Source: FEN-1219 sp963713355 (GTDB lineage: Bacteria; Pseudomonadota; Gammaproteobacteria; Steroidobacterales; Rariloculaceae). Taken from it: 64,000 nt of DNA. Made by a program: the position numbers and the translations under genes. This document shows, piece after piece, positions 43,903 to 53,249 of the stretch. The stretch spans positions 930,001 through 994,000 of the forward strand of contig CAVQLK010000011.1 of assembly GCA_963713355.1 (NCBI GenBank), read 5' to 3'. A model generated the notes under the pieces. The model was not told the origin of the DNA and did no database searches. It saw only the letters and a list, made by a program, of their open reading frames with translations. Each line of letters opens with the position of its first letter. The first letter of the stretch is position 1.

Positions 43903-44366
43903 TCGCTGCGTTCGAGCAGTGGGACGACGAGATTCTCTTCGTCGCTCAAGTGGCTTTCGAGCTCGAGGCACAACGCTGCAGCCGCGGCTGCATAGCGCTG
44001 CGCCGCGAGCTGCTGCGTCGCCGCTGCCGCCGGCTCGACCGCGAGCTCGGTCGTCTCGCGCAGCTCGCGGAGCGCGGCGAGCGCGGCCTCGACGCTGCGG
44101 CTCAAGCTCGCGTGCTCGCTCTCGAGGCGGTCGAATCCCGAGGAGAGCTTCGGCTCGGCGCGTCGAAATGCCGGAAAGTAATGGAAGTCTTCGATCTGAT
44201 GGTGGCCGTGCATCGCAGCGATGAGCCCGTGCAACCGCGGAGCGGCGATCACGGCGAGCTGCGCCGGCGTCGAGCGGCCGCCCAAGTAGTCGTTGCCGGC
44301 GGCCTCGAGGCCGGCCGCGTCGCGACGCAGATGCTCGTGCACCTCGAGCCAGAACGCAGCAGCCAC
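43896..44366 (-). CDS. hemerythrin-like (HHE) domain protein
   Basis: About 156 residues from GTG 44366, the first usable start after the dgkA stop. Iron-binding pattern: 'FWLEVHEHLRR', 'LHGLIAAMHGHHQIEDFHYF', 'SGFDRLESEHASLSRSVEAA' and 'ELESHLSDEENLVVPLLE' (H-x-x-x-E type). Two-helix-pair HHE layout. Likely binds a di-iron centre for oxygen or stress sensing or iron handling. Downstream of dgkA on the same strand with 5 bases between. Confidence 0.82.
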   Translation of the reverse strand: MAAAFWLEVHEHLRRDAAGLEAAGNDYLGGRSTPAQLAVIAAPRLHGLIAAMHGHHQIEDFHYFPAFRRAEPKLSSGFDRLESEHASLSRSVEAALAALRELRETTELAVEPAAAATQQLAAQRYAAAAAALCLELESHLSDEENLVVPLLERSDY

Positions 44367-44371
44367 TCGGC

Positions 44372-44758
44372 TCAATGCGGCGCGCTCGGTCCGAAGCGTT
44401 CCCAACCGATCAAGCCCCAGACGAGCAGCGTCAGCGCCAGGCTCGTGAACACGGCCGCCGAGCCCAAGTCCTTCGCCTGGCCCGACAGCCGATGCGGCTC
44501 CTGGCCAACGCGATCGACGACGTTCTCGATGCCCGTATTCAGGAGCTCGACGATCAGCACGATCAGACACGAGCCAATCAACAAGGCACGCTCGACGGCC
44601 GTGCGTCCGAGCCACACGCCCGTTGGCACGAGGACGAGACAGAGCAAGAGCTCTTGGCGGAACGCGGCTTCCTCACGCCATGCGGTGCGGAATCCGGCGA
44701 ACGAGAAGAAAGTCGCATTGACGATGCGGCGCAGTCCCGTGTTGCCGGGGTTGCCCAT
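44372..44758 (-). CDS. dgkA: diacylglycerol kinase
   Basis: 128 residues, three membrane helices. 'FFSFAGFRTAWREEAAFRQE' (Glu of the active site), 'IVLIVELLNTGIENVVDRVG' (the E-L-L-N-T-x-I-E signature) and 'HRLSGQAKDLGSAAVFTSLA' (K-D-x-G-S-A-A-V). Phosphorylates diacylglycerol in the inner membrane, recycling lipid from envelope glycan modification. Confidence 0.95.
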   Translation of the reverse strand: MGNPGNTGLRRIVNATFFSFAGFRTAWREEAAFRQELLLCLVLVPTGVWLGRTAVERALLIGSCLIVLIVELLNTGIENVVDRVGQEPHRLSGQAKDLGSAAVFTSLALTLLVWGLIGWERFGPSAPH

Positions 44759-44799
44759 GTGACGAGCCCGTGCTTGAGGTGCCGCGGATGGTAACAGGG

Positions 44800-46053
44800 T
44801 TATTGCGACGGATTCATGGCGGCGCCGATCGTGCCGGCGCGCTCACTGCGCAGCACGGGCCGGTCGAACGGAAACGTCTCGTCGCGCACGCGCGGATCCG
44901 TGAGGCCAGTCGCGATGAACTCGCGCAAATCGGTTTCGTCGATGTTGCTCATATTGAAGGTGTAGAGACCGGCGCCGGGAATTCCGTCGCGCTCGGGCAG
45001 CGCCAGCGTGTTGACGTAAAAGCGGATCGCACTTCCTAAGCTCGTGAATTCGCCCGTGTGCATGAAGCGCGTGCGTAACGCGACGTTGCGCAAGCTCGGC
45101 ACCTTCATCTCGCCGGCATCCTCGGCATCACCGGTGACGTTCTCGCGGCCGCGGTCGAAATCGGCGCGGCGCAGTCCGATCTGGAAGAACTCGTTGTTCG
45201 TGAACAGCGGCGGCGTGTGGCACGCCGTGCAGTGAAACGCCTGCAGCGCACGCCAGCCGTACAGCGCGCGGCCCGTCAGCGCCGCCGTATCGCCGGCAGC
45301 GAAGCGGTCGTACGGAGTTTGGTCGGCGACGAGCGTGCGCTGGTATGCGGCCAGCGCGAACGCGATGCGCAGCGGCGTGATCTCCGCGTCGCCGAACGCG
45401 GCCTCGAACAACTCGGGGTAGGTCGCGCGCTGCGCGATCGCGGCCGCGGTATCGGGCGGTAAGCCCGTCGCGAGCGCGAGCGGGTGAGCGCGCGCGAGAT
45501 CGGCGGCGACGTCGGCCCACGTACGCCCGGCCTTCGCCATCTCGGTCTCATTGAGCAGCGCGGCGAGCGCCTGGTTCTCGAGCGCGCCGCCGCGCGCGAT
45601 GGCGACGTTGCCCGTCAATGGGTCCTCGACCTGCGATTGCGCGCGCCCGTCCCAGAAGAGCTCGTCGGCCCAGATCCCGGCAAAGTTCGACGGTGACAGC
45701 CGCGGCGTCACTTGCGGCCCGGTGCCGAAGAGCGGGTGCGGCCGCGCGTGGCCGTCACGGCCTAGCGTTGCGATGCCCGGCGAGCCCATGACGTCGTCGA
45801 TCGTGCCTTTGTCGACGCCTGGATGCCTTCCGGTGCGAGGGTCGCCGCCGCCGGCGCCCGGCCGGTGGCACGTGCCGCAGGCGACCGTGCCGTCGCTCGA
45901 GAGCTGCTCGTCCCAGAACAGGATTTTGCCGAGCACGCGCTTGGGCTCCGTGATCGGATTCTCGGCGGGCACGGGCACGGGCGGCAGGCCCGCCGAGAGC
46001 GGGGCGTTCGCCGTCAGGGCCAGCAACAGCAACAACCGCGAACCTTTGCGCAT
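44800..46053 (-). CDS. di-heme cytochrome c peroxidase / MauG family
   Basis: 417 residues; signal peptide MRKGSRLLLLLALTANAPLS. First heme site 'ACGTCHRPGAGGGDPR', second 'HCTACHTPPLFTNNEFFQIG'; 'GKILFWDEQLSSDGTVACGT', 'FWDGRAQSQVEDPL' and 'KVPSLRNVALRTRFMHTGEF' are usual peroxidase landmarks. Periplasmic; reduces peroxide or performs MauG-like oxidations. Divergent from the putative zinc-uptake pair at 46134. No mau genes nearby. Confidence 0.9.
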   Translation of the reverse strand: MRKGSRLLLLLALTANAPLSAGLPPVPVPAENPITEPKRVLGKILFWDEQLSSDGTVACGTCHRPGAGGGDPRTGRHPGVDKGTIDDVMGSPGIATLGRDGHARPHPLFGTGPQVTPRLSPSNFAGIWADELFWDGRAQSQVEDPLTGNVAIARGGALENQALAALLNETEMAKAGRTWADVAADLARAHPLALATGLPPDTAAAIAQRATYPELFEAAFGDAEITPLRIAFALAAYQRTLVADQTPYDRFAAGDTAALTGRALYGWRALQAFHCTACHTPPLFTNNEFFQIGLRRADFDRGRENVTGDAEDAGEMKVPSLRNVALRTRFMHTGEFTSLGSAIRFYVNTLALPERDGIPGAGLYTFNMSNIDETDLREFIATGLTDPRVRDETFPFDRPVLRSERAGTIGAAMNPSQ

Positions 46054-46133
46054 CGGCGCATTCTACCGGCTCATCGCCCGAGCTGCGGCACAGGTTCTCG
46101 ACACGAGCTGGAAACTGCGGTAAGAGTCTTGTC

Positions 46134-46457
46134 ATGCGGCGAAGCTCGTTGATGCAGCGTTATCGGAGCGCCACGTGCAAGACGTGGCTCGGCGTCGCGC
46201 TCGCAGCGTGGTTGCTCCTCACCGAGTCGTTCGCGTTGGCACATCAATACGACTCGACCGCCCATGCGAACGGCCAAGACTGCGCCGTCTGCATGAGCGC
46301 CGCCAGCTTCGGTGCCGGGGCCGTATCGGTGCCCGTCCACTTCGAACCGACCGTCGCAACGGCGTTCATCGTCGTCGCGGCCGGTATCGTATTTCTCTCC
46401 GCCGTGCCTACCCGCCGGTATGCACGCGGTCCTCCCGTCGTTTCCTTCACATTCTGA
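46134..46457 (+). CDS. DUF2946-like small exported Cys-x-x-Cys protein
   Basis: 107 residues. Signal or membrane segment 'TWLGVALAAWLLLTESFALA', then 'HQYDSTAHANGQDCAVCMSA' with a C-x-x-C and nearby His residues, then a C-terminal span 'TAFIVVAAGIVFLSAVPTRR'. Size, motif and position just before a zinc-type TonB receptor match the DUF2946-like genes accompanying metal uptake loci. Role in metal handling is inferred. Confidence 0.65.
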   Translation: MRRSSLMQRYRSATCKTWLGVALAAWLLLTESFALAHQYDSTAHANGQDCAVCMSAASFGAGAVSVPVHFEPTVATAFIVVAAGIVFLSAVPTRRYARGPPVVSFTF

Positions 46458-46537
46458 GTCGTCGGCGCTCGGGGCTCGTGCCCTGGTCGCCGATCGCCGT
46501 TAGCCAACGGACGTCGTTTCGATGAAGGAAACAGCCA

Positions 46538-48593
46538 ATGACAACTCCATTCCGCGTGCGGCGCATCGCGTCGCCGCCGCTTGCTTTGACCTTGCTCGGC
46601 GCCGCCTTCGCCCTGCCTACGCAGGCGCAAAACCATGAAGGCGTCGATGAAATCATCGTCACCGGCATGCCGCGCGATCGCGCAGCTGGCGAGCTCGCGC
46701 AATCGATAACCGTCGTCGGCGGCGACGAGCTCGACCGAGCCCGCGCGAGCAATCTCGGCGAGACGCTCGCGAATCAACTCGGCATGAGCTCGTCCTATTT
46801 CGGCGCCGGCGCTTCGCGGCCGATCATTCGCGGTCTCGGCGGCGCTCGAGTGCAAATGCTCGAGGACGGCATCGACACGATGGACGCGGCAACCGTCAGC
46901 GACGATCACGCGGTGACCGTCGAGCCGCTCGCGGCGGACCAGATCGAGATCTTCCGCGGGCCGACCACGCTGCTCTACGGCAGCGGCGCAGTCGGCGGCG
47001 TCGTCAACACCGTTACGACGCGCATTCCGGGAGGTGCCCCCGAAGACGGTTTCGAAGGCGCATTCGAGGTGCGCGGAGACAGCGCGGCACAGGCGAGGGG
47101 TGCCGCCGTACGGCTCGACGGCGGCGGGAGCCGATTCGCTTGGCATCTCGATGCCGGCCGCCGCGACAGCGACGATTACGAGATCCCGGGCTTCGCGCAT
47201 GTCGACGCCGACTTCGCCGAGGCGGGGCCGGGCGAAGCGTTCGGTGTTGTTCCGAACAGCGCAGCCGAGAGCGAGTCGGCCGCGTTCGGCGCCTCTTGGT
47301 TCAGCGGCGACGGCTTCTTGGGTGTAGGCATCAACACGTTCGACACGCTGTACGGCATACCGGGCCACACCCACGAGGAGGAGCCGCGGCCGGGCGAGCC
47401 GACGCCGGAAGAGGAGGCCGTGCGAATCGATCTCGATCAGCGCCGCGTCGATCTACGAGGCGGCTGGGAGAATCTGTCGGGCGCGATCGAGGGCGTCAAC
47501 GTTCGGGTGGGCGTCAACGACTACGAGCACCTCGAGCTCGAAGGCGGTGCAGTCGGAACGCGATTCACGAATGACGCAACCGAGTTGCGCCTCGAGTTGC
47601 TGCACGCGAGCGTCGGTCGGTGGAGCGGCGCATTCGGCGCACAGCTCGGCGAGCGCGAGTTTGCGGCCATCGGGGAGGAGGCGTTCGTCCCGCCCGTCGA
47701 TAGCTCGTCGCTGGGGTTGTTCGTTGTCGAGGAGCTCGACCTCGCGGAGTGGGAGGTCTCGCTCGGTGCGCGCGTCGAATCGCTCGAAACATACCCCTTC
47801 GAACGGCTTGCCGCGCTTCGACGATCGCGCGACGAGCTTGTCGTTCGGCGGCGTGCGGCCGTTCGGCGACGGCTATGCCTTCGTCGCGACCGTTGCAATG
47901 TCGGACCGCTTGCCGGTAGCCGAGGAGCTCTATTCGGACGGACCGCATCTCGCGAGCGGCGTCGTGCAAATCGGCGACGCGGCCCTTCACGAAGAGACGG
48001 CCGAGCACCTCGACGTCGGTTTCCGCGGCGAGCTCGAGCGGCTCGACTGGAGCGTGACAGCCTTCCACACGCAGTACGACGACTTCATCTATCTGGCCGA
48101 CACCGGCGTCGTCGATCCCGTCGACGAGCTGCCCATCTTCGTCTACACGCAAGCGGACGCCGATTTCAGCGGCTTGGAAGCCGAGGTCTTCGTCCGGCTC
48201 TTCGCCGAAGGCGCGAACGAGGTCGACATGCGCCTCTTTGCCGACTACGTGCGCGGCGAGCTTGCGAGCGGCGAGTCGCTGCCGCGGCTGCCGCCGCTGC
48301 GCTACGGCGCACGGCTCGAGTATCACAACGATCGATTGCTCGTCGGTCTCGAGGCGACGCGTTACGACGACCAGGACGAAGTCGCACCGTTCGAGGAAGA
48401 GACGCGCGGTTACCTGTTGATGAATACCGACGTGCGTTGGCGCCTGCTCGCCGTATCGAGCATGGAGCTCGAGTTATTCGTCAGCGGGAGCAACTTGGGC
48501 GACGAGGAAGCGCGCAAGCACACGTCGTTCGTGAAAGACGTCGCACCGCTGCCGGGGCGCAACTACGCGCTTGGCATCCGCAGCCGTTTCTGA
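46538..48593 (+). CDS. TonB-dependent receptor, zinc-type (ZnuD-like), one frameshift
   Basis: About 685 residues. Signal peptide 'LALTLLGAAFALPTQAQ'; TonB box region 'VDEIIVTGMPRDRAAGELAQ'; plug 'SRPIIRGLGGARVQMLEDGI', 'DDHAVTVEPLAADQIEIFRG', 'PTTLLYGSGAVGGVVNTVTT'. The extracellular loop 'GIPGHTHEEEPRPGEPTPEE' with a His/acidic cluster resembles the zinc-capturing loop of ZnuD. An indel near 47808 moves to 'PRFDDRATSLSFGGVRPFGD', then the barrel ends 'NYALGIRSRF'. The ATG follows AAGGAAACAGCCA. Eighty bases after the DUF2946-like gene. Confidence 0.87.
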
Positions 48594-48638
48594 CGCTGGG
48601 CGCCCAGTCGACGCCGGCCATGAGGTCACAGCTCCGCG

Positions 48639-49616
48639 TCACGACGTGGCAATAGGCGGCGAGATTCTGACAACGATCTTGCCTCGTGCGTGCTCTTCCT
48701 CGAGGTAACGAATCGCATCGGGCACACCGCTTAGCGCGACCGTTCGGTCTATGACTGGCTTGACCTTGCCGGTTTCGAGCAGCTCTTTGAGCACGATGAG
48801 GTCGTTCTTGCTCGCGACGGCCATGATATTGCTCATCCTCTGAGTGCTGGTCATCGATACGAAGGCGCCGAGTAGCATGGCTTGCAAGATCTGGACGCCT
48901 CCGCCTCCCGTCATGACGTAAGCTCCGTCCGGCTTCAAGACGCATCGGTAATCGGAGAGCGGTCGATAGGCGTTCGGCGCGAGAACGAGATCGTAGCGCT
49001 GTCCGTCGCGAGTGAAGTCTTCGTGCCGGTAGTCGATGACGCGCGCCGCGCCGAGCGCGCGCGCGATCTCGACATTGCGCGTGCTGCACACGGCCGTCAC
49101 GTCTGCGCCGTAAGCGCGTGCAATCTGGATGGCGAACATTCCGACTCCGCCAGATGCGCCGTCGATCAGGACTTTTTGTCCCGCCGCGATGCCGCCTTTG
49201 CGCAGACCTTGAAGTGCGGTATACCCGGCCGTCGGCGTGGCCGCGGCCTCCTCGAAAGAGATGCCGGCCGGTTTCGGAGCGAGGGTCTCTTGATCGACGC
49301 AGACGAGCTCCGCAAAGGCGCCGAATTTGCTCGCGCCGAAGACGTCTTCGCCAACGCGGAACTGCGTTACCTGGCTGCCGACTGCTTCGACGCGGCCGGC
49401 GACATCGAAACCTAGGGTCGCGTGCCTCGGCCGCCGAAACCCCATTCCCAGCCGGATGAGAAACGGCTCGCCTCGCAGTAGTACTCGGTCCGCGGCGTTG
49501 ACTGAGGCCGCATGGACCCGCACGAGAACCTCGCGCTCGCGCGGCCGAGGTGCCGCCACCTCTTCCAATTCGAGCACATCCGGGCCGCCATAGCGGCGAT
49601 AGACGAGAGCTTTCAC
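48639..49616 (-). CDS. zinc-independent quinone oxidoreductase / NADP-dependent alcohol dehydrogenase family
   Basis: 325 residues from GTG 49616. MDR fold: 'YRRYGGPDVLELEEVAAPRP', 'VLVRVHAASVNAADRVLLRG', 'FDVAGRVEAVGSQVTQFRVG', 'AAATPTAGYTALQGL', 'VLIDGASGGVGMFAIQIARA' (NADPH-binding G-x-S-G-G-V-G) and 'KVKPVIDRTVALSGVPDAIR'. No zinc-binding Cys. Reduces quinones or enones, protecting from electrophiles. Same strand and 31 bases after the PF20091-like gene. Confidence 0.92.
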   Translation of the reverse strand: MKALVYRRYGGPDVLELEEVAAPRPREREVLVRVHAASVNAADRVLLRGEPFLIRLGMGFRRPRHATLGFDVAGRVEAVGSQVTQFRVGEDVFGASKFGAFAELVCVDQETLAPKPAGISFEEAAATPTAGYTALQGLRKGGIAAGQKVLIDGASGGVGMFAIQIARAYGADVTAVCSTRNVEIARALGAARVIDYRHEDFTRDGQRYDLVLAPNAYRPLSDYRCVLKPDGAYVMTGGGGVQILQAMLLGAFVSMTSTQRMSNIMAVASKNDLIVLKELLETGKVKPVIDRTVALSGVPDAIRYLEEEHARGKIVVRISPPIATS

Positions 49617-49647
49617 TGCGCCTCTGGCTCGGAGTGGCTGCCGACCT

Positions 49648-51684
49648 CTAGCGCTGCGCGCGCTCCTCGACGAGCACGCGCCAGCGCTCGCTGGCTTGCG
49701 CCACGATGGGCGCAAGATCCTCGCCGCGCAGATAGCCGTCTGAGACCAATAGCTTCGCGATCTGCTCGGCAAGCGCAAGATAGGCTTCGCGATCGGGATA
49801 GCGTTCGCGGATCGCGCGGCGCGGATCGGCCGTGCGCATGCGTTCCGCCGCGTCGAGCGGGAACGGCACGAACGAGCCCTGCAGGCTGACGAGCTCGTCT
49901 TCGCGGCCGAGCTCCGGCTTGTAGAGCTGCCAGCCCGTGTACGTCGCGAGCGGCACGGCGACCTCCGGCGAGCGCAGGCCGGCGATCTCGTTGCCGTCGG
50001 CGTCGACCTGCGGCAGCAGCACCGGGAATGCTCCGCCGACTCGCGGCGGCTCGATCGTCGCGATGCCGCCCGTGGCGAAGCTCGGGCCGAAATATAGGCG
50101 CAGCGGGCCGCTCGGCGCGACAGGGACGTCGACGCGCGGAAGCGCGGGAAAACGCAGCTGTGACCGCGGCACGAGGGAGCCGTCTGCAAGCGTGGGATAG
50201 ACGCTCGCAGGCGGTAGCACATTGTCTGCAACCCACGCATCGAGCTTGAGCAGCAGCGAGCGCAGGAACCACGAGTAGGCATTCGGATTGTCGGCGAGCC
50301 TTCCGGAGGCGACGCGCGGCGGGAAGGCCGCCGGGCCGTGCTGCGTGCCTGCAAACAAATAGATGCGCGTCGTGTCCTGCGGCGGCGGGAAGTCCCGTCT
50401 GCCGTCCGGAGTCACATGAGTCAACGCGGCCGAGCCGCGCCAGTATTCGTTCGACGAGTTCGTGTAGAAGATTCGCGGGATGAACTTCGACTCCAGGCGT
50501 TCGAGCAGCCCGTCGCGGACCTCGATGACGGGATCGGTCTGCGCCGAGTCGCTGAACGGGAAGACCTCGTTCGGATACAGATAGCTCGAGCTCGCGCGCG
50601 ACGGCTGCGCGAAGCGCGTGTTGAACCCGCCGCGCGCGCCGCCCGCGATGTGCGCGAGCACTCCGTCGAACACGCGGCGGTCCCGCTCGTCCGCGTTGAA
50701 GCCTTCGTAAATGAACGTGCGGAGAACGCGGCCGCTCTGCGAGATGCCGAAGGCGAGCGCGCGATCGAACGATTCCGCGTCGAGACCGAGCTCCGGCGCG
50801 CCCTCGTGCTTGAGCCGAGTCACGGCGTCGCGGATGGCCGCAAGGCCCAAGCCCGCGAGCGGCGGGTTCTTGGCCGTGTAGACGACCTCGTAGATGAGCT
50901 TCGGCGTAAAGCCGCTCGGGAGGTAGACGCGCGTCGAGTCCGGCACGACGTTGCCGCTGCCGTCGACGCGCGCGAACTGCCATTCGCCGCGCGGAATCGT
51001 GCGCCGTTCGCCGAGTGGCGTGTCACGCACCGTCAGCGTATGCGCATCGCTGGCCGGGTCGTCGACGGGGTAGGGCACATGGTCGCCGTCGGCGAGCGAT
51101 TGGTCGCGCACGCCTTCGGTACGCACGACGAAGTCGCTGCGGACGAGGCCCATGACGCTGAGCCCCAAGTCCGTCGTCGGCGGATAGACGCGTAGCAGCT
51201 TGGGATCGCCCGGCGGCGTGTCGAGCTGCCAGCCGACCCAGAGCAGCGAGAAACCTTGCTCGAGCAGAAATCCGTCGCCGAGCTCGCGCGGCTCGGTCGG
51301 ATCGAGGCTCGCTGCAGCACGGCTCAGCATCGGCAAGATGCCTTTGCGGCCGCGGTTCGCGACCTCGAGCAGCAGAGCGCCATTGCCGCGGTCGACGTCT
51401 TTCGGCTTTAACAGGTAGAAATCGGCCGTGAACTCGACGCGCCCGGCGGCATTCGTCCGCGCCAAAGCCAGATCGGTCACGTTGCGATTCGCGGCCGCGC
51501 CTGGGTCGACGGCGAAGTGCAGTGTGCCCAGTATCTTCTCGTAGGCACCTGCGGCGCCGTACGACGCTCCGGTCGCGACGTCGGCGCGTTCCGCGACCTC
51601 GACCCGTACGACCTCGGCCGCGGCCGTCGTCGCGAAAAGGGTCGTGATGATGAGCCAAAGGCTCGAGTGCTTGTTGCCTGCCAC
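49648..51684 (-). CDS. large secreted alpha/beta hydrolase domain protein (PF20091-like)
   Basis: 678 residues; signal peptide 'SLWLIITTLFATTAAA'. 'YGAAGAYEKILGTLHFAVDP', 'FTADFYLLKPKDVDRGNGAL', 'LLEVANRGRKGILPML', 'LEQGFSLLWVGWQLDTPPGD', 'RALAFGISQSGRVLRTFIYE' (nucleophile Ser in G-I-S-Q-S-G-R), 'RRVFDGVLAHIAGGARGGFN' and 'RIYLFAGTQHGPAAFPP' (probable His). This is the alpha/beta hydrolase domain-containing family of about 650-700 residues. Periplasmic; substrate unknown. Divergent from glyA. Confidence 0.85.
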   Translation of the reverse strand: MAGNKHSSLWLIITTLFATTAAAEVVRVEVAERADVATGASYGAAGAYEKILGTLHFAVDPGAAANRNVTDLALARTNAAGRVEFTADFYLLKPKDVDRGNGALLLEVANRGRKGILPMLSRAAASLDPTEPRELGDGFLLEQGFSLLWVGWQLDTPPGDPKLLRVYPPTTDLGLSVMGLVRSDFVVRTEGVRDQSLADGDHVPYPVDDPASDAHTLTVRDTPLGERRTIPRGEWQFARVDGSGNVVPDSTRVYLPSGFTPKLIYEVVYTAKNPPLAGLGLAAIRDAVTRLKHEGAPELGLDAESFDRALAFGISQSGRVLRTFIYEGFNADERDRRVFDGVLAHIAGGARGGFNTRFAQPSRASSSYLYPNEVFPFSDSAQTDPVIEVRDGLLERLESKFIPRIFYTNSSNEYWRGSAALTHVTPDGRRDFPPPQDTTRIYLFAGTQHGPAAFPPRVASGRLADNPNAYSWFLRSLLLKLDAWVADNVLPPASVYPTLADGSLVPRSQLRFPALPRVDVPVAPSGPLRLYFGPSFATGGIATIEPPRVGGAFPVLLPQVDADGNEIAGLRSPEVAVPLATYTGWQLYKPELGREDELVSLQGSFVPFPLDAAERMRTADPRRAIRERYPDREAYLALAEQIAKLLVSDGYLRGEDLAPIVAQASERWRVLVEERAQR

Positions 51685-51800
51685 GCCGCCCCCGTTATCG
51701 AGTGTGCTTGCAGTCGCTGCGAAGCCGCCGTGGCGTCCTGTAGACTATCGCCCCCCAAACGGCTGCCACCCGATCTTAATCCCTGTTCCGAGGAATGCGA

Positions 51801-53054
51801 ATGTCCGACATGCCCGCGCTGCGCGCCACCGACCCTGAGATCCACCGCCTCATCGAGCTCGAGACGCGGCGGCAGCACGATTTCATCCGCCTGATCCCGT
51901 CCGAGAACTACGCGTCGGCAGCCGTCATGGAAGCGACGGGCTCGATCCTCAACAACAAGTACTCCGAAGGTTACCCCGGCAGGCGTTACTACGAGGGCCA
52001 AGAGTACGTCGATCAGGTCGAGACGCTCGCGATCGAGCGCGCGAAGAAGCTGTTCGGCATGCAGCACGCGAACGTGCAGCCGTACTCGGGATCCCCGGCC
52101 AACCAGGCTGTTTATCTCGCGCTCGCGAAACCCGGCGATGCCGTCATGGGGTTGGGTCTCCCGTTCGGCGGCCATCTCACTCACGGCTGGGGTGTGAATT
52201 TCTCCGGCATGCAATACAAGTCGTCGCAATATGAGGTCGATCCCGACACGCATCGCGTCGACCTGAACCGCGTCGAATCGCTAGCGCGGAACGCGAAGCC
52301 GAAGCTGATCTATTGCGGCGGTACCGCGTATCCGCGGACATGGGACTACGCGGGCTTCGCGCAGATCGCGAAGGCCGTCGGCGCCGTCCTCGTCGCCGAC
52401 ATCGCGCACATCGCGGGCCTCATCGTGGCCGGCGCGCATCCGCACCCGTACCCGCACGCGACGATCGTCACGACGACGACGCACAAGACGCTGCGCGGCC
52501 CGCGCGGCGGCATGATCTTGTCGGACGCGGCGCACGCGAAAGACCTCGACCGCGCCGTGTTCCCTGGCTTGCAGGGCGGCCCGCACAACCACACGACGGC
52601 CGCGATCGCGGTCGCGCTGAAGGAAGCCTCGACGGCGGAGTTCCGCAGCTACGGCCAGCAGATCGTCAAGAACGCGAAAGCGCTGGCCGCCGCGCTGCAA
52701 GCGCGCGGACTGCGGCTGATCTCCGGCGGCACCGACAATCATCTGATCTTGATCGACGTGACGCCGCGCGGCATCACGGGCAAGCCGGCGGCGCGCGCGC
52801 TGCACGAGGCTGGTATCGAGTGCAACTACAACACGATCCCGTTCGATCCGCGCAAGCCGTTCGATCCGTCGGGGCTGCGCATCGGCACGCCGTCGATCAC
52901 CTCGCGCGGCATGGAAGAGAAGGAGATGGAGCCGATCGCGGCTTGGATCGACAAGGTGCTCTCGGTCGCCGACGACGCGAACAAGCTCCACGAAATCCGC
53001 GCTGAGATCGCGGAGTTCTGCAAGGCGTTCCCGGCGCCGGGGATTCGCGTCTAG
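51801..53054 (+). CDS. glyA: serine hydroxymethyltransferase (divergent lineage)
   Basis: 417 residues. ATG 51801 preferred over 51795 because GAGG (51790-51793) is then 7 bases away. 'FIRLIPSENYASAAVMEATG', 'NNKYSEGYPGRRYYEGQEYV', 'NVQPYSGSPANQAVYLAL', 'PFGGHLTHGWGVNFSG', 'LVADIAHIAGLIVAGAHPHP' (PLP-binding D-x-x-H) and 'VTTTTHKTLRGPRGGMIL' (PLP Lys). Converts serine and tetrahydrofolate to glycine and methylene-tetrahydrofolate. 'L-I-P-S-E-N' and 'P-Y-S-G-S-P-A-N' are not the usual proteobacterial 'L-I-A-S-E-N' and 'P-H-S-G-S-Q-A-N', so this looks like a transferred or second SHMT lineage. Confidence 0.92.
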   Translation: MSDMPALRATDPEIHRLIELETRRQHDFIRLIPSENYASAAVMEATGSILNNKYSEGYPGRRYYEGQEYVDQVETLAIERAKKLFGMQHANVQPYSGSPANQAVYLALAKPGDAVMGLGLPFGGHLTHGWGVNFSGMQYKSSQYEVDPDTHRVDLNRVESLARNAKPKLIYCGGTAYPRTWDYAGFAQIAKAVGAVLVADIAHIAGLIVAGAHPHPYPHATIVTTTTHKTLRGPRGGMILSDAAHAKDLDRAVFPGLQGGPHNHTTAAIAVALKEASTAEFRSYGQQIVKNAKALAAALQARGLRLISGGTDNHLILIDVTPRGITGKPAARALHEAGIECNYNTIPFDPRKPFDPSGLRIGTPSITSRGMEEKEMEPIAAWIDKVLSVADDANKLHEIRAEIAEFCKAFPAPGIRV

Positions 53055-53249
53055 CGAAGGCGCTTGGACGGCTAATTCCGTCGGGCTTGCTCCGGTCGCG
53101 TATGTCGCGCAGCGTCCGCCGCATGTCCTTTACGACCTTCATGCGCATGGCGCTCCAGCACCCGGCGCCGCTCGAGGGTGTGTCGTCGGGCGTCGCGCGG
53201 CTCGACGAGATGCTCGGTGCGAGCTAGCCGCAGCCGTCCGCGGAGCCGT
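53055..53249. other. gene-poor stretch after glyA
   Basis: No convincing gene. A 41-residue plus-strand frame (53104-53229, ending 'SSGVARLDEMLGAS') is weakly like the opening of a RecA/KaiC-type ATPase but stops immediately. Probably decayed DNA leading into the kinase remnant. Confidence 0.4.

Noticed and set aside
53104..53229. Possible start of a RecA/KaiC-like ATPase ('GVARLDEMLGAS')
   Set aside because: Only about 10 residues resemble the family, no Walker A follows and the frame stops; too little to call.
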